Shown here: positions 30,507 through 37,168 of the stretch, in pieces
Layout: each line of letters opens with the position of its first letter
Numbering within the stretch: position 1 is the stretch's first letter
IMG/VR virus record: IMGVR_UViG_3300025122_000002
Coordinates: 1-37,168 of that record
Reading direction: 5' to 3' (one strand)
Origin: a virus
DNA length: 37,168 nt
Notes under the pieces: generated by a model
The model's database searches: none
What the model was told of the DNA's origin: nothing
What the model saw: only the letters and a program-made list of their open reading frames with translations
Position numbers and translations under genes: made by a program

Positions 30507-30962
30507 TTAATTCAAATTGATACGAACTCGCAATATATCATACAACATTAAAAGTAAATATTTTAGATTGATATTGAGCATCTGACATAGCATACACAAT
30601 ATAGATACACATAACGATATAAGGCTTAACTTCACGCTGCTAAACCTTTTTTTACCTACTTGGAAAATAGTGTTTACTTCTGCCGTCTGTATCCGTAACA
30701 CTAACTCGTCTTTTATTTTTTCGTTATTTACTCGATCTTTCTCTACCTCAATGACTAATCTATCTACCGTGTCAATAACCCCGTTTATTTTATCGATGGG
30801 CATTTTCGACCAGTTAAACTTTGCAATTCTGGCGGCTGGCTGTAATTCTTCCGTAACAGTCTTTGCCGCTGGGATCAACAAAGTAGTCATAACTGTACCC
30901 ATCCATGCCACAACCTCCTCAGTTGTTTTTAATTCATGTACAGGCCGGATGTCATTAGCCAT
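30507..30962 (-). CDS. Membrane-associated protein of unknown function
   Basis: 151 residues. The N-terminal two-thirds are helical and charged (DTVDRLVIEVEKDRVNNEKI); one strong hydrophobic segment follows (SLISLCVSILCMLCQML, about 113-129), then a leucine-rich amphipathic end (LKYLLLMLYDILRV). It overlaps the permuted NlpC-like gene by 8 bases. It could be a membrane-bound effector, for example in superinfection exclusion; that is speculation. Confidence 0.72.
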   Translation of the reverse strand: MANDIRPVHELKTTEEVVAWMGTVMTTLLIPAAKTVTEELQPAARIAKFNWSKMPIDKINGVIDTVDRLVIEVEKDRVNNEKIKDELVLRIQTAEVNTIFQVGKKRFSSVKLSLISLCVSILCMLCQMLNINLKYLLLMLYDILRVRINLN

Positions 30963-31431
30963 AGTGTCCTAACTCATATCCATTAGCCAAGGTTACTATA
31001 GTTTTGGGGGACCAGTTAGTATTATCAATATATATTTTACATTTCAAGTAGTGTGTGAAGTAATATCGCCCCATCTCAACACAAAAATCCCTATCCCGGT
31101 CTTGTATTTTCAACCCAAAAAAACCTAATAGAACAGCCCGCAAATCGTATTTTAATCCTACCCTAGTATCAAGAAACTTGATAAACTCGATACCTTCCTT
31201 TGATTCTGAATCAAAGGGCAATTTAATACTATATAGTAGATTTCTTGTGTGGTAGCTCTTTTTAGTGACACCCTCTTTAAATGTGGCTTCGTAGATACCT
31301 AAACTTGCCCTTGTCACCTTATGTAAAGGTTCAATGGACACATGATCACATTTTGAGTTGGTTTTACACCTAATAATTTTCGAGAAAAACTTAAAAAAGC
31401 CCTTTGATGAATATGCGTGTATATATAACAT
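30955..31431 (-). CDS. Permuted NlpC/P60-like (YiiX-type) protein
   Basis: 158 residues with the permuted papain-like layout: a histidine motif near the N-terminus (SKCDHVSIEP, H30), GIYEATFKEGV (about 45-55), and a cysteine motif further on (DRDFCVEMGRYYF, C117). YiiX/DUF830 proteins have this order (His before Cys) and may cleave amide or thioester bonds in lipids or peptides; the substrate is unknown. The usual CSE form is replaced by CVE here. The gene lies in the accessory region and is preceded by a 52-base gap. Confidence 0.65.
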   Translation of the reverse strand: MLYIHAYSSKGFFKFFSKIIRCKTNSKCDHVSIEPLHKVTRASLGIYEATFKEGVTKKSYHTRNLLYSIKLPFDSESKEGIEFIKFLDTRVGLKYDLRAVLLGFFGLKIQDRDRDFCVEMGRYYFTHYLKCKIYIDNTNWSPKTIVTLANGYELGHYG

Positions 31432-31483
31432 CTAAACCCTCGTTAGCAACATTGTATTTTAAATGACAAAATTACTATATAGC

Positions 31484-31924
31484 TTATTTATCGTTTTGAC
31501 TAGGTTTAGAAAACAGGTAAGTTTTAATGTCCCAGTTTAAGCCTACAGCTTGGTAACTGTTATACACTAAGTAAGTTACAGGATGTGTGGCTCCTGATAT
31601 GTGCTGCACGATGTTACCCTCATAGAACACCCCTAACCGATCAAAAGGGCGATATGTGAACTTTAAACCCGCCCGATTTACTGCATGGTTATAAGTTAAA
31701 ATAGAATTTCTAGGTGACGTGAATCCAGTAGACAAGCCGCCCTGCAATGTGTATTTTTCAGAAATATCTAATCTGAATTTAAAGTATTGCATTTCCATGA
31801 AACCGTTACCGTTTTCCTCTTTACCAAACTTTAACTGTGGACTGATTCTTAACTCCCCTGACATGTATGCGCTAGATACGTGCATACTTAGTAGTAGCGC
31901 TAATAATATAATTTTAATGTGCAT
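31484..31924 (-). CDS. Small predicted outer membrane beta-barrel protein with signal peptide
   Basis: 146 residues. Residues 1-19 form a signal peptide (IIILLALLLSM-type core, ending in SSA before Y20). The mature part is a series of alternating beta strands (GELRISPQLKFG, MEMQYFKFRLDI, AGLKFTYRPFDR, LGVFYEGNIVQHI) with glycine turns, like small barrel proteins or fragments of them. Phage-encoded secreted barrels can block receptors or change the host surface. The signal and strand pattern are visible; the function is inference. Confidence 0.68.
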   Translation of the reverse strand: MHIKIILLALLLSMHVSSAYMSGELRISPQLKFGKEENGNGFMEMQYFKFRLDISEKYTLQGGLSTGFTSPRNSILTYNHAVNRAGLKFTYRPFDRLGVFYEGNIVQHISGATHPVTYLVYNSYQAVGLNWDIKTYLFSKPSQNDK

Positions 31925-31927
31925 TAT

Positions 31928-32152
31928 TTAAATTCCCTTATTTCGCTTAAAACAAATTTTCACCAATAACTTAACGATTTTTTGAAACATTTTATTTGTA
32001 TGTAAATCGTTTTTAATCAGATAATAAAAAAATCCATTATTAAACATGATATTAATACATTTAAGTACCTCTGCCGTCTGCGCAATATTGACTTGCTCTT
32101 TGCCTCGCTCTAATTTGGTTAAATCTCCGCTAAAATCTGTTATTTTCGCCAT
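31928..32152 (-). CDS. Small protein of unknown function, 74 residues
   Basis: Begins MAKITDFSGDLTKLERGKEQ with an AGGAG ribosome site about 9 bases upstream. Hydrophobic-rich middle (CINIMFNNGFFYYLI) and a basic C-terminus (IVKLLVKICFKRNKG). No recognised domain. It overlaps the upstream small gene by 23 bases, as is usual in compact phage early operons. Confidence 0.68.
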   Translation of the reverse strand: MAKITDFSGDLTKLERGKEQVNIAQTAEVLKCINIMFNNGFFYYLIKNDLHTNKMFQKIVKLLVKICFKRNKGI

Positions 32153-32348
32153 CTTGTCTTACTCCTATTTTTATTTTTCTGATTACAATCATAGCATCTA
32201 ACCTTTTAAATTCGTTAGGTGTAATCACCCCCACATCATATACCCTATCTAAGGTTTTTTCTATCCGGTCTAAATCTTTCAACACTTTTGCTTTTTTAAT
32301 TTTAACTGATAAAAGCCTATAATCTTCTGAATATATTTTATTTTTCAT
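32130..32348 (-). CDS. Small helical phage protein, 72 residues
   Basis: 72 residues from the ATG at 32348 (MKNKIYSEDY; GAGG ribosome site upstream). A TTG five codons earlier would lengthen it into the DUF3310 gene and is unlikely. Helical and basic (VKIKKAKVLKDLDRIEKTLD, then TPNEFKRLDAMIVIRKIKIG), a pattern common to short phage early proteins. Function unknown. Confidence 0.7.
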   Translation of the reverse strand: MKNKIYSEDYRLLSVKIKKAKVLKDLDRIEKTLDRVYDVGVITPNEFKRLDAMIVIRKIKIGVRQDGENNRF

Positions 32349-32355
32349 TGCAACC

Positions 32356-33387
32356 TCAATCAATTAATTTATTTAGATACCACTGCGCTTTTTTAAGGTC
32401 CTCTATTTCGCTGTTTTTGTGACCTGCTCTTGTAATGTATTTTATTATATTACCCATCAAAAACCCTTTAAATTGGTCTTTAGACAATTTTGACTTGATA
32501 ATGTCAATCGTCTCTATGTCTCCTATTTTGTAGTGCTGAGGCTGATTTATGTTGTCATCTAAAGAATATTGATTTTTAGGTGGTACACCACTCCCCCCTT
32601 TAAAAGCTAAGGCTATTTTACGCCAGGTTTCTTTTGCAAGTGCTGTCTCGCTTGGTGTATACCCTTTCTGGCCAGGTCCCATATATTCTATAATTCCTTT
32701 TTTAACCTCTTTATAATCTCTTAATTCTGAATTACTACTAGCCCATACTTTTGAATTACTACTAGCCCATACTTTTGAATTACCAAAAGCATTTACTTCT
32801 GAATTACTACTAGCCCATACTTTTGAATTACCAAAAGCATTTACTTCTGAATTACTACTAGCCCATACTTTTGAATTACTACTAGCCCATACTTTTGAAT
32901 TACCAAAAGCATTTACTTCTGAATTACTACTAGCCCATACTTTTGAATTATCAGAAGCCTTTACTTTTGAATTACCAAAAGCATTTACTTCTGAATTATC
33001 AAAAGCCTCTACTTCTGAATTACTACTAGCCCATACTTTTGAATTACCAAAAGCATTTACTTCTGAATTATCATAAGCCCTTACTTTTGAGTTGTTATAA
33101 GCCCATACTTCTGAATTATCATAAGCCCTTACTTTTGAGTTGTTATAAGCCCATACTTCTGAATTAGCATTAGCACTTACTTCTACATTATCATGAGCCT
33201 TTACTTCTGAATTAGCATTAGCCCATACTACTGAATTATCATAAGCCCATACTTCTACATTATCATGAGCCTTTACTTTTACATCACCAAAACAATAAAA
33301 TTTACCTCCTGTAAGTACGTAGTAACCATATTCGTTTAATTCACCTTCTTCTACTGGGTTTTTTTTCTCTACATCATAATATATCAT
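32356..33387 (-). CDS. DUF3310 protein with 23 octapeptide repeats
   Basis: 343 residues in three parts. Residues 1-37 form a cap (ELNEYGYYVLTGGKFYCFGD). Residues 38-221 are 23 units of eight residues with a V at position 1, an aromatic or small residue at 2-4 and NS near 6-7 (such as VWASSNSE and VNAFGNSK), probably a beta-helix. Residues about 270-343 are DUF3310 (NQPQHYKIGDIETIDII and MGNIIKYITRAGHKN), a domain often found in phage early genes and sometimes called a nucleotide kinase. Promoter P4 is directly upstream. The units become more identical towards the C-terminal end of the repeat. Confidence 0.85.
   Translation of the reverse strand: MIYYDVEKKNPVEEGELNEYGYYVLTGGKFYCFGDVKVKAHDNVEVWAYDNSVVWANANSEVKAHDNVEVSANANSEVWAYNNSKVRAYDNSEVWAYNNSKVRAYDNSEVNAFGNSKVWASSNSEVEAFDNSEVNAFGNSKVKASDNSKVWASSNSEVNAFGNSKVWASSNSKVWASSNSEVNAFGNSKVWASSNSEVNAFGNSKVWASSNSKVWASSNSELRDYKEVKKGIIEYMGPGQKGYTPSETALAKETWRKIALAFKGGSGVPPKNQYSLDDNINQPQHYKIGDIETIDIIKSKLSKDQFKGFLMGNIIKYITRAGHKNSEIEDLKKAQWYLNKLID
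32725..33276 (-). repeat. 24-base coding tandem repeat (23 units)
   Basis: Tandem 24-base units encoding the octapeptide repeats of the DUF3310 gene. The units at the low-coordinate end are almost identical in DNA, with alternation of two types (VNAFGNSK and VWASSNSK/E), while units at the other end have diverged. This is the mark of recent expansion by slippage or unequal recombination. Assembly could have collapsed or expanded the copy number. Confidence 0.93.
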
Positions 33388-33415
33388 TTAACTCTCCTCT
33401 CTATTTGATAACACT

Positions 33416-33445
33416 ATTATACCCCTTTCCCCCTTTAGTTGTCAA
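33416..33445 (-). promoter_or_regulatory. Early-type sigma70-like promoter P4
   Basis: TTGACA, an 18-base spacer with runs of five and four G, and TATAAT, followed by AGTGTTATCAAATAGAG and a GGAGAG ribosome site. Its leader matches that of P6. It overlaps the stop of the nuclease gene by a few bases. Confidence 0.88.
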
Positions 33446-33879
33446 CAGAGTCCTAATAGTTCTTCTTCTAAACAGTTTAAGTTGATATTTAAGTTTTTAA
33501 CGTCTTCTGTTTTATATTTGACTGGGTAGTTGAACACTCCCCGATCATCAACACCGAACTCCTCAAACATATTCGCTAAGGTTGTATCTAATAAAACGTC
33601 ATAACCCTGTACCCGTAGCATTAAAAATATAGTGTTACTTTCTCCTCTATCTCGCATCCATTTACGCTGCGGTCCTGTCCAATGTGAGCAACGTCCGGGC
33701 AACTTACCGTAATGTACTTTAAACTCAATCCAGCCGTTAACGCCGTTTAAGCAGTAAGCGTAATCGGGTGTCCCATTTCGTGCAATATTTTCAACTCGCT
33801 CATGTTGCATATCTGGCATGCGATTAAAAACATTAATCCAATCGTTTCTTAATTCATCTTCTGGTTTTAATTTCGGCAT
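33442..33879 (-). CDS. PD-(D/E)XK nuclease, VRR-NUC-like
   Basis: 145 residues. The active-site pattern is GTPDYAYC (D39) and then WIEFKV (E52, K54), with a basic helical N-terminus and KWMRDRGESNTIFLMLRVQG after it. VRR-NUC proteins are small structure-specific nucleases often found next to phage polymerases and helicases, where they resolve branched DNA. It is the last gene of the P5 unit and overlaps a small cysteine-rich ORF by 26 bases. Confidence 0.85.
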   Translation of the reverse strand: MPKLKPEDELRNDWINVFNRMPDMQHERVENIARNGTPDYAYCLNGVNGWIEFKVHYGKLPGRCSHWTGPQRKWMRDRGESNTIFLMLRVQGYDVLLDTTLANMFEEFGVDDRGVFNYPVKYKTEDVKNLNINLNCLEEELLGLC

Positions 33880-33991
33880 CTTTTTTATCCTTACGCTTCG
33901 TTGTTAAAAAAACACATTTTTTATTGCAAACACACACCTTGACATTACATTTAACTTTATCTTTTTCGTTTTGTATGTTTAAAGGCTTCAT
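33854..33991 (-). CDS. Small cysteine-rich protein, 45 residues
   Basis: The ATG at 33991 shares ATGA with the stop of the membrane protein gene upstream, and a GGGAGG ribosome site is 9 bases away. The sequence has a central cluster of cysteines (KCNVKVCVCNKKC) and a lysine/arginine-rich end (TTKRKDKKDAEIKTRR), so a small zinc-binding nucleic-acid protein is plausible. It overlaps the nuclease gene by 26 bases in another frame. Coding is supported only by spacing and ribosome site. Confidence 0.45.
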   Translation of the reverse strand: MKPLNIQNEKDKVKCNVKVCVCNKKCVFLTTKRKDKKDAEIKTRR

Positions 33992-34161
33992 AAGTACGTG
34001 TCCTCCCTTAACTTAACACATATCACACACACCAAAACAATAACATATAGTACCAACTGTACCCATAAAGGCCACAATACCCTATACCACCCCCATGTGA
34101 TATTATCAGTTACCTTTAAAACTATAAATACAACAAGTAAACTAGGTAGTACATACTGCAT
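33988..34161 (-). CDS. Small membrane protein, TMEM fragile-X-F-like
   Basis: 57 residues from the ATG at 34161 with a GGAGGA ribosome site. It contains LLVVFIVLKVTDNITWGWYR and then LWPLWVQLVLYVIVLVCV, two hydrophobic helices with the tryptophan-rich turn (ITWGW, VLWPLW) typical of the small phage TMEM fragile-X-F family. Function unknown. It lies between the zinc-ribbon and the cysteine-rich ORF in the P5 unit. Confidence 0.68.
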   Translation of the reverse strand: MQYVLPSLLVVFIVLKVTDNITWGWYRVLWPLWVQLVLYVIVLVCVICVKLREDTYL

Positions 34162-34162
34162 A

Positions 34163-34519
34163 CTATAAATCCTCCGCTTTAATTATTTCATTACACTTAT
34201 AACATTGCCATTTTAGGGGCGTTCCCTTTGGCGTTTTAACGGTTCGGTTATGATGCATAACACTGTTACATATATTACACCTTGGCTTATCTATGATAGA
34301 TATTGCATCTATACCTTGAATTATTTTACCACGTAAATCAAGTAGATTAACATTTGATCTTTTTGCTTTTTTTGCAAGTTTTAATTTAGACCACCACTTT
34401 TTCTGATTTAAATTAGCGCATGGCGTACATATCCAATCATAACGTTTTGTGCGTGATTCACTAAACCCATTTTTAGGTACTTCACCACATACCCGACATT
34501 TTTTATCTTCTATTTGCAT
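34163..34519 (-). CDS. Double zinc-ribbon protein
   Basis: 118 residues with two cysteine pairs at each end: KCRVCGEVP and ICTPCANL near the N-terminus, and RCNICNSVM and WQCYKCNEI near the C-terminus, giving two probable zinc ribbons joined by a basic region (KLKLAKKAKRSN). No HNH or endonuclease VII residues are visible. It probably binds DNA or RNA. It is the first gene behind promoter P5, with a GAGGAG ribosome site. Confidence 0.75.
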   Translation of the reverse strand: MQIEDKKCRVCGEVPKNGFSESRTKRYDWICTPCANLNQKKWWSKLKLAKKAKRSNVNLLDLRGKIIQGIDAISIIDKPRCNICNSVMHHNRTVKTPKGTPLKWQCYKCNEIIKAEDL

Positions 34520-34543
34520 ATACGCTCCTCTCTTTTTTTATGT

Positions 34544-34572
34544 ATGATACCCTTTACCCTTTTAATTGTCAA
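34544..34572 (-). promoter_or_regulatory. Early-type promoter P5 (weaker -10)
   Basis: TTGACA, a 17-base G-rich spacer and TATCAT in the -10 place, followed by a short leader and the GAGGAG ribosome site of the zinc-ribbon gene. The spacer and -35 match the other promoters of the family. Weaker than P1 and P4 by consensus. Confidence 0.72.
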
Positions 34573-36428
34573 GCACCTTTCCCGGATGCTTCCGCCCAAC
34601 TATACCCCATCCCAAAATCAGTGCGTATCGGCACACGTAATTTAATGGGGCAACTTTCGCTTGAATAGTCCTCAAGTATATTTTTCACCGTACGTATAAT
34701 TTTCCTTAGTTTAGGGTGTTTTTTAGGTATACCCAGATTAATCTCATCATGCACCGATAAATACATCCTACAATCAGGGTGCTCACTCTGAAAATAATTA
34801 AAAATATCGATCATTTTTTGCTTCATGCAATCCGCGCTAGAACCTTGACATAAAATCGCTTTAGCTTTGCTCAGTCGATACCTATTTGGATATCGCATAT
34901 GCCGCCCCGCAATACTGCGGATATAGCCCCTTGATTTACCTACAGCTTTCACCTTATCGTATAGCTGTCTGACACCTGGGATAGCTGTATGGTACTTCTC
35001 AATAATACATTTAGCCTCATCACCTGCCTTTTGGTAGGTTACTGTTCTACCTTCCCTATCAGTAAATAAGTATATTTCAGGGTCTAGGGGTAACCCTAGT
35101 GTACGGCATATACTCGCCTCACCCATATCATAGATCATAGATAGATTCAGTTGTTTAGCGTTAGCCCCTCCCGATACGGGCGCATTTCGTGGTAAACCTG
35201 TTAAATCTGCAACCATCTGATGATAATCAAATTTAGGGTTTTTCCTGTATATGTCAAGTATTTTAGGGTCGTTTACATAATGTGAAAACATCCTATATTC
35301 AAACTGATCATAATCCCAACAACACCATATGTAATCTTCATCCGGTACAAACAAAGGTCTCAATATACTTGCAATATCTTTATCCCTTGCCGGTATCTGC
35401 TGCAATGCTGGCTGTGTGTAACTCAGTCTACCCGTACCAGTTCCCCCTTGGTCGCCTTTTACTTGATTGATGTTAGGATGTAAAAGCCCATTATGTGAGT
35501 GTCCTAAAATATGCCCTTTTAGGAATGTATCTCGACACCTTGTTATTTTACGTATTTTAACAATTAAAGACGCTGCCGGGTGTTTCATGTTACGTAAAGC
35601 CTCTGTATTGATACACGGCTTACCTGCGGGTGTATTAGCTAAGATAGTACCGTCAATAGCTTCCCACTTATCATCACTATTCTTGATGGGGCTAAAAAGT
35701 TTGTGTATATCCCCCGATGGATTAGGATTACACTCAAAACCTGCTTTTTCGTTTAATTTTTCTTTTAACATGTCTATCTCTAAAGTTAATTTCCCAACTG
35801 CCGTATGCGCTTTAGCTTCATCAACACACACGCCCTTTCTTTCCATGTCAAACACGCACGGGAATAGTTTTTGTTCAAAATCAACAATACACCGTAACCC
35901 TTGGCGATCTATTTCTTTTTCTTGCCATTCCCAAAGGCGTAAAGCTAGACGGGTGTCTTTTTTAGCGTAGGGTGCTACTAATTCAGCGTTAGCCTTATGT
36001 AAATTCTTTATTTGAACATTACGAGTTGCGGCACCCCCATAAAGTTGTGCAAGTTTAGGGTATATGTCATCTATTTTGTTTTCATCTAAATATTTTTTAG
36101 CTAACCTGTCTAGGCTGTACCCTTCTAAATGCTCATTTATTAAATTAGCTCGCACCATTGTACACTCACATAATTTAGGATCAAAATTCACCCCTAGATT
36201 ATGCAACATATGTAAATCAAACTTGATATTATGATTAACAATACGGTTAGGTTTCTGTTCCCTTAACCATTGGATACCGTTAGGCTGTCTTCTGATATCG
36301 AAATAGTGATCACTACCATCTGGGTATGATATCGCGATGCCAAAAATACCTTCATCTGGTAGCCACCATTTTAAGCCGTATGTTTCAACGTCAATAGCAA
36401 CATAGGGGAAATTTTTAAATGGTTTCAT
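34569..36428 (-). CDS. DNA polymerase, family A with 3'-5' exonuclease
   Basis: 619 residues from the ATG at 36428 (MKPFKNFPYVAIDVET). The GTG five codons upstream is the alternative start. The exonuclease has motif I AIDVET, motif II NHNIKFD and motif III YAKKDT. The polymerase has TGTGRLSYTQPALQQIP, motif A WDYDQFEYR, motif B NAKQLNLSMIYDMG and motif C SVHDEI. It copies the genome together with the AEP primase and helicases. Motif B is odd: Leu stands where E. coli Pol I has Phe762, Gly where it has Arg754 and Asp where the YG glycine is expected. Length fits the T7-like small group. Confidence 0.95.
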   Translation of the reverse strand: MKPFKNFPYVAIDVETYGLKWWLPDEGIFGIAISYPDGSDHYFDIRRQPNGIQWLREQKPNRIVNHNIKFDLHMLHNLGVNFDPKLCECTMVRANLINEHLEGYSLDRLAKKYLDENKIDDIYPKLAQLYGGAATRNVQIKNLHKANAELVAPYAKKDTRLALRLWEWQEKEIDRQGLRCIVDFEQKLFPCVFDMERKGVCVDEAKAHTAVGKLTLEIDMLKEKLNEKAGFECNPNPSGDIHKLFSPIKNSDDKWEAIDGTILANTPAGKPCINTEALRNMKHPAASLIVKIRKITRCRDTFLKGHILGHSHNGLLHPNINQVKGDQGGTGTGRLSYTQPALQQIPARDKDIASILRPLFVPDEDYIWCCWDYDQFEYRMFSHYVNDPKILDIYRKNPKFDYHQMVADLTGLPRNAPVSGGANAKQLNLSMIYDMGEASICRTLGLPLDPEIYLFTDREGRTVTYQKAGDEAKCIIEKYHTAIPGVRQLYDKVKAVGKSRGYIRSIAGRHMRYPNRYRLSKAKAILCQGSSADCMKQKMIDIFNYFQSEHPDCRMYLSVHDEINLGIPKKHPKLRKIIRTVKNILEDYSSESCPIKLRVPIRTDFGMGYSWAEASGKGA

Positions 36429-36432
36429 CTCG

Positions 36433-36627
36433 CTATTTATCACTTAAAATCATGTATATTAATGTAGGACCTAATAACCCAATTAAAAACAAAACGCACC
36501 ATGTTAAAACGTGAATATCTAAACTATTAATGTAATCTAAAAAAATCATGTTAATATACCCTACCCCTAAGATAATCCCTGCAACCATAGCAACCATAGC
36601 ATTGATAGCAATTAAAACACCTTTCAT
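36433..36627 (-). CDS. Small membrane protein, 64 residues
   Basis: MKGVLIAINAMVAMVAGIIL begins the first of two hydrophobic helices; the second is VLTWCVLFLIGLLGPTLIYM. The C-terminus is short and charged (SDK). It overlaps the 69-residue gene by 77 bases in a different frame and the region of the polymerase start. The ribosome site is weak. It is more convincing as a protein than the C-terminal part of the overlapping frame because of its clear two-helix layout. Confidence 0.6.
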   Translation of the reverse strand: MKGVLIAINAMVAMVAGIILGVGYINMIFLDYINSLDIHVLTWCVLFLIGLLGPTLIYMILSDK

Positions 36628-36760
36628 TTTTTCTGTTTGATACTATAAATTTATCTAAATCACCATTGAAATATTTATCTAAAAACTTTTGCGTACAACC
36701 GTTTTGCCTTTGCTTTTGCTTTTCTCTTCGGCTAAACTCTTCGTAATTTTTGTAAATCAT
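36551..36760 (-). CDS. Small protein of unknown function behind promoter P6, 69 residues
   Basis: A GGAGGAG-type ribosome site in the conserved promoter leader precedes the ATG. Residues 1-45 are basic and helical (MIYKNYEEFSRREKQKQRQN). The end is cysteine-rich (CFNCYQCYGCYGC) only because it lies over the membrane protein gene in another frame. The N-terminal part is probably real; the cysteine tail may be a zinc-binding end or a by-product of overprinting. Confidence 0.65.
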   Translation of the reverse strand: MIYKNYEEFSRREKQKQRQNGCTQKFLDKYFNGDLDKFIVSNRKNERCFNCYQCYGCYGCRDYLRGRVY

Positions 36761-36790
36761 GTTAATATCTCCTCTCTATTTGATAACACT

Positions 36791-36820
36791 ACTATACCCT
36801 TTCCCCCCTTTAATTGTCAA
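36791..36820 (-). promoter_or_regulatory. Early-type sigma70-like promoter P6
   Basis: TTGACA, an 18-base spacer with G runs, and TATAGT (one mismatch from TATAAT), followed by AGTGTTATCAAATAGAGAGG in the leader, as in P4. It drives the 69-residue gene, the membrane protein and the DNA polymerase. It lies just after the helicase stop at 36823. Confidence 0.83.
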
Positions 36821-36822
36821 CA

Positions 36823-37168
36823 CTATATTATATCTAACCCATTATCCCCTTGTATAATATACAATTCATTCTTAGTCCGGGTAACACCGACATAAAAAAC
36901 ACGTTTTTCTGCGCACGTCTCCCCTTGATAATAAGCGCCTGCGGCTCTTTCGCCCATCCCATTATACAGAATGACACAATCGGCCTCTTTACCTTTCGCC
37001 CCGTGTATAGTGCTTAAATGGATGTTAGGTTCAATATCAAGAAGACTATAGTTATTTTCAATCTGACTGTAGTATGCTAAAAACCTATCCGGTATATATA
37101 ACGCATCTTTCCAATCCAATTTTAAAATGTCATGCAATTTAGATTCTATATCCATAGCTAAATTTTCA
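36823..37168 (-). CDS. UvrD/Rep-type helicase, C-terminal part (gene crosses the circle join)
   Basis: This is the C-terminal end of the helicase that begins at 1233. It carries helicase motif V (STIHGAKGKEADCVIL) and motif VI (FYVGVTRTKNELYII), which belong to the second RecA-like domain and complete the set seen at the left end. Frame check: 1233 bases on the left plus 219 bases from 37041 to the stop at 36823 give 484 codons without a break. The stop codon lies just before the promoter of the next gene set (36791-36820). A stand-alone 110-residue reading from the internal ATG at 37155 is an artefact of the linear cut. Confidence 0.93.
   Translation of the reverse strand, partial: ENLAMDIESKLHDILKLDWKDALYIPDRFLAYYSQIENNYSLLDIEPNIHLSTIHGAKGKEADCVILYNGMGERAAGAYYQGETCAEKRVFYVGVTRTKNELYIIQGDNGLDII
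37042..37168. repeat. Terminal direct repeat, right copy (contig overlap)
   Basis: Exact copy of bases 1-127. Trimming one copy gives a 37041-base circle in which the helicase gene is continuous. Confidence 0.95.

Noticed and set aside
32725-33276. Regular 24-base repeats that look like a CRISPR array
   Set aside because: There are no unique spacers; the units are contiguous, in frame and encode an octapeptide repeat.
28205-34161. Integrase, repressor or attachment site
   Set aside because: I looked through the accessory region and found no tyrosine or serine recombinase motifs, no clear helix-turn-helix repressor and no tRNA-like sequence.

Overview
The window is a complete, circular-mapping genome of a tailed phage (siphovirus-like, lambda-type tail genes). 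The first 127 bases recur exactly as the last 127 (37042-37168), so the sequence closes on itself, and a UvrD-type helicase gene runs across the join. The true unique length is therefore 37041 bases. Every gene I accept is on the minus strand. The DNA looks AT-rich by eye. The spanin-like and outer-membrane-like proteins suggest a Gram-negative host; the host cannot be named from this sequence.

Read in the direction of transcription (falling coordinates), the structural module runs from 26.9 kb to 6.9 kb. It holds a lysis-like gene with an embedded holin start, small and large terminase, DUF1073 portal, Mu F-like head protein, DUF2213 protease with a nested scaffold start, decoration protein, HK97-fold capsid protein, neck proteins, two related tail tube proteins, a G/GT chaperone pair joined by a -1 slippery site, tape measure, a lambda M-like protein, an inserted fibre gene, DUF1833 (L-like), NlpC/P60 (K-like) and a very large J-like tip protein with a beta-grasp (I-like) N-terminus. 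Then follow the replication genes: archaeo-eukaryotic-type primase, SNF2 helicase, a putative ssDNA-binding protein, UvrD-like helicase (across the join), family A DNA polymerase and a PD-(D/E)XK nuclease. The last part (33.4 to 27.8 kb) is an accessory early region: a DUF3310 protein with 23 octapeptide repeats, a small predicted outer membrane protein, a permuted NlpC/P60-like protein, YopX, an orphan C5 cytosine methyltransferase and several very small proteins.

Control appears to use two sets of repeated elements. Six short modules carry an almost identical sigma70-type promoter with a G-rich spacer, plus a shared leader and ribosome binding site. Two long non-coding regions (6456-6935 and 26905-27775), just upstream of the primase operon and the structural operon, share a duplicated block and contain four copies of a three-site operator or iteron unit of fixed geometry (9-mers spaced 11 and 18 bases). 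The first region also has a perfect DnaA box and is the best candidate for the replication origin. I found no integrase, recognisable repressor, tRNA, insertion sequence or CRISPR array.
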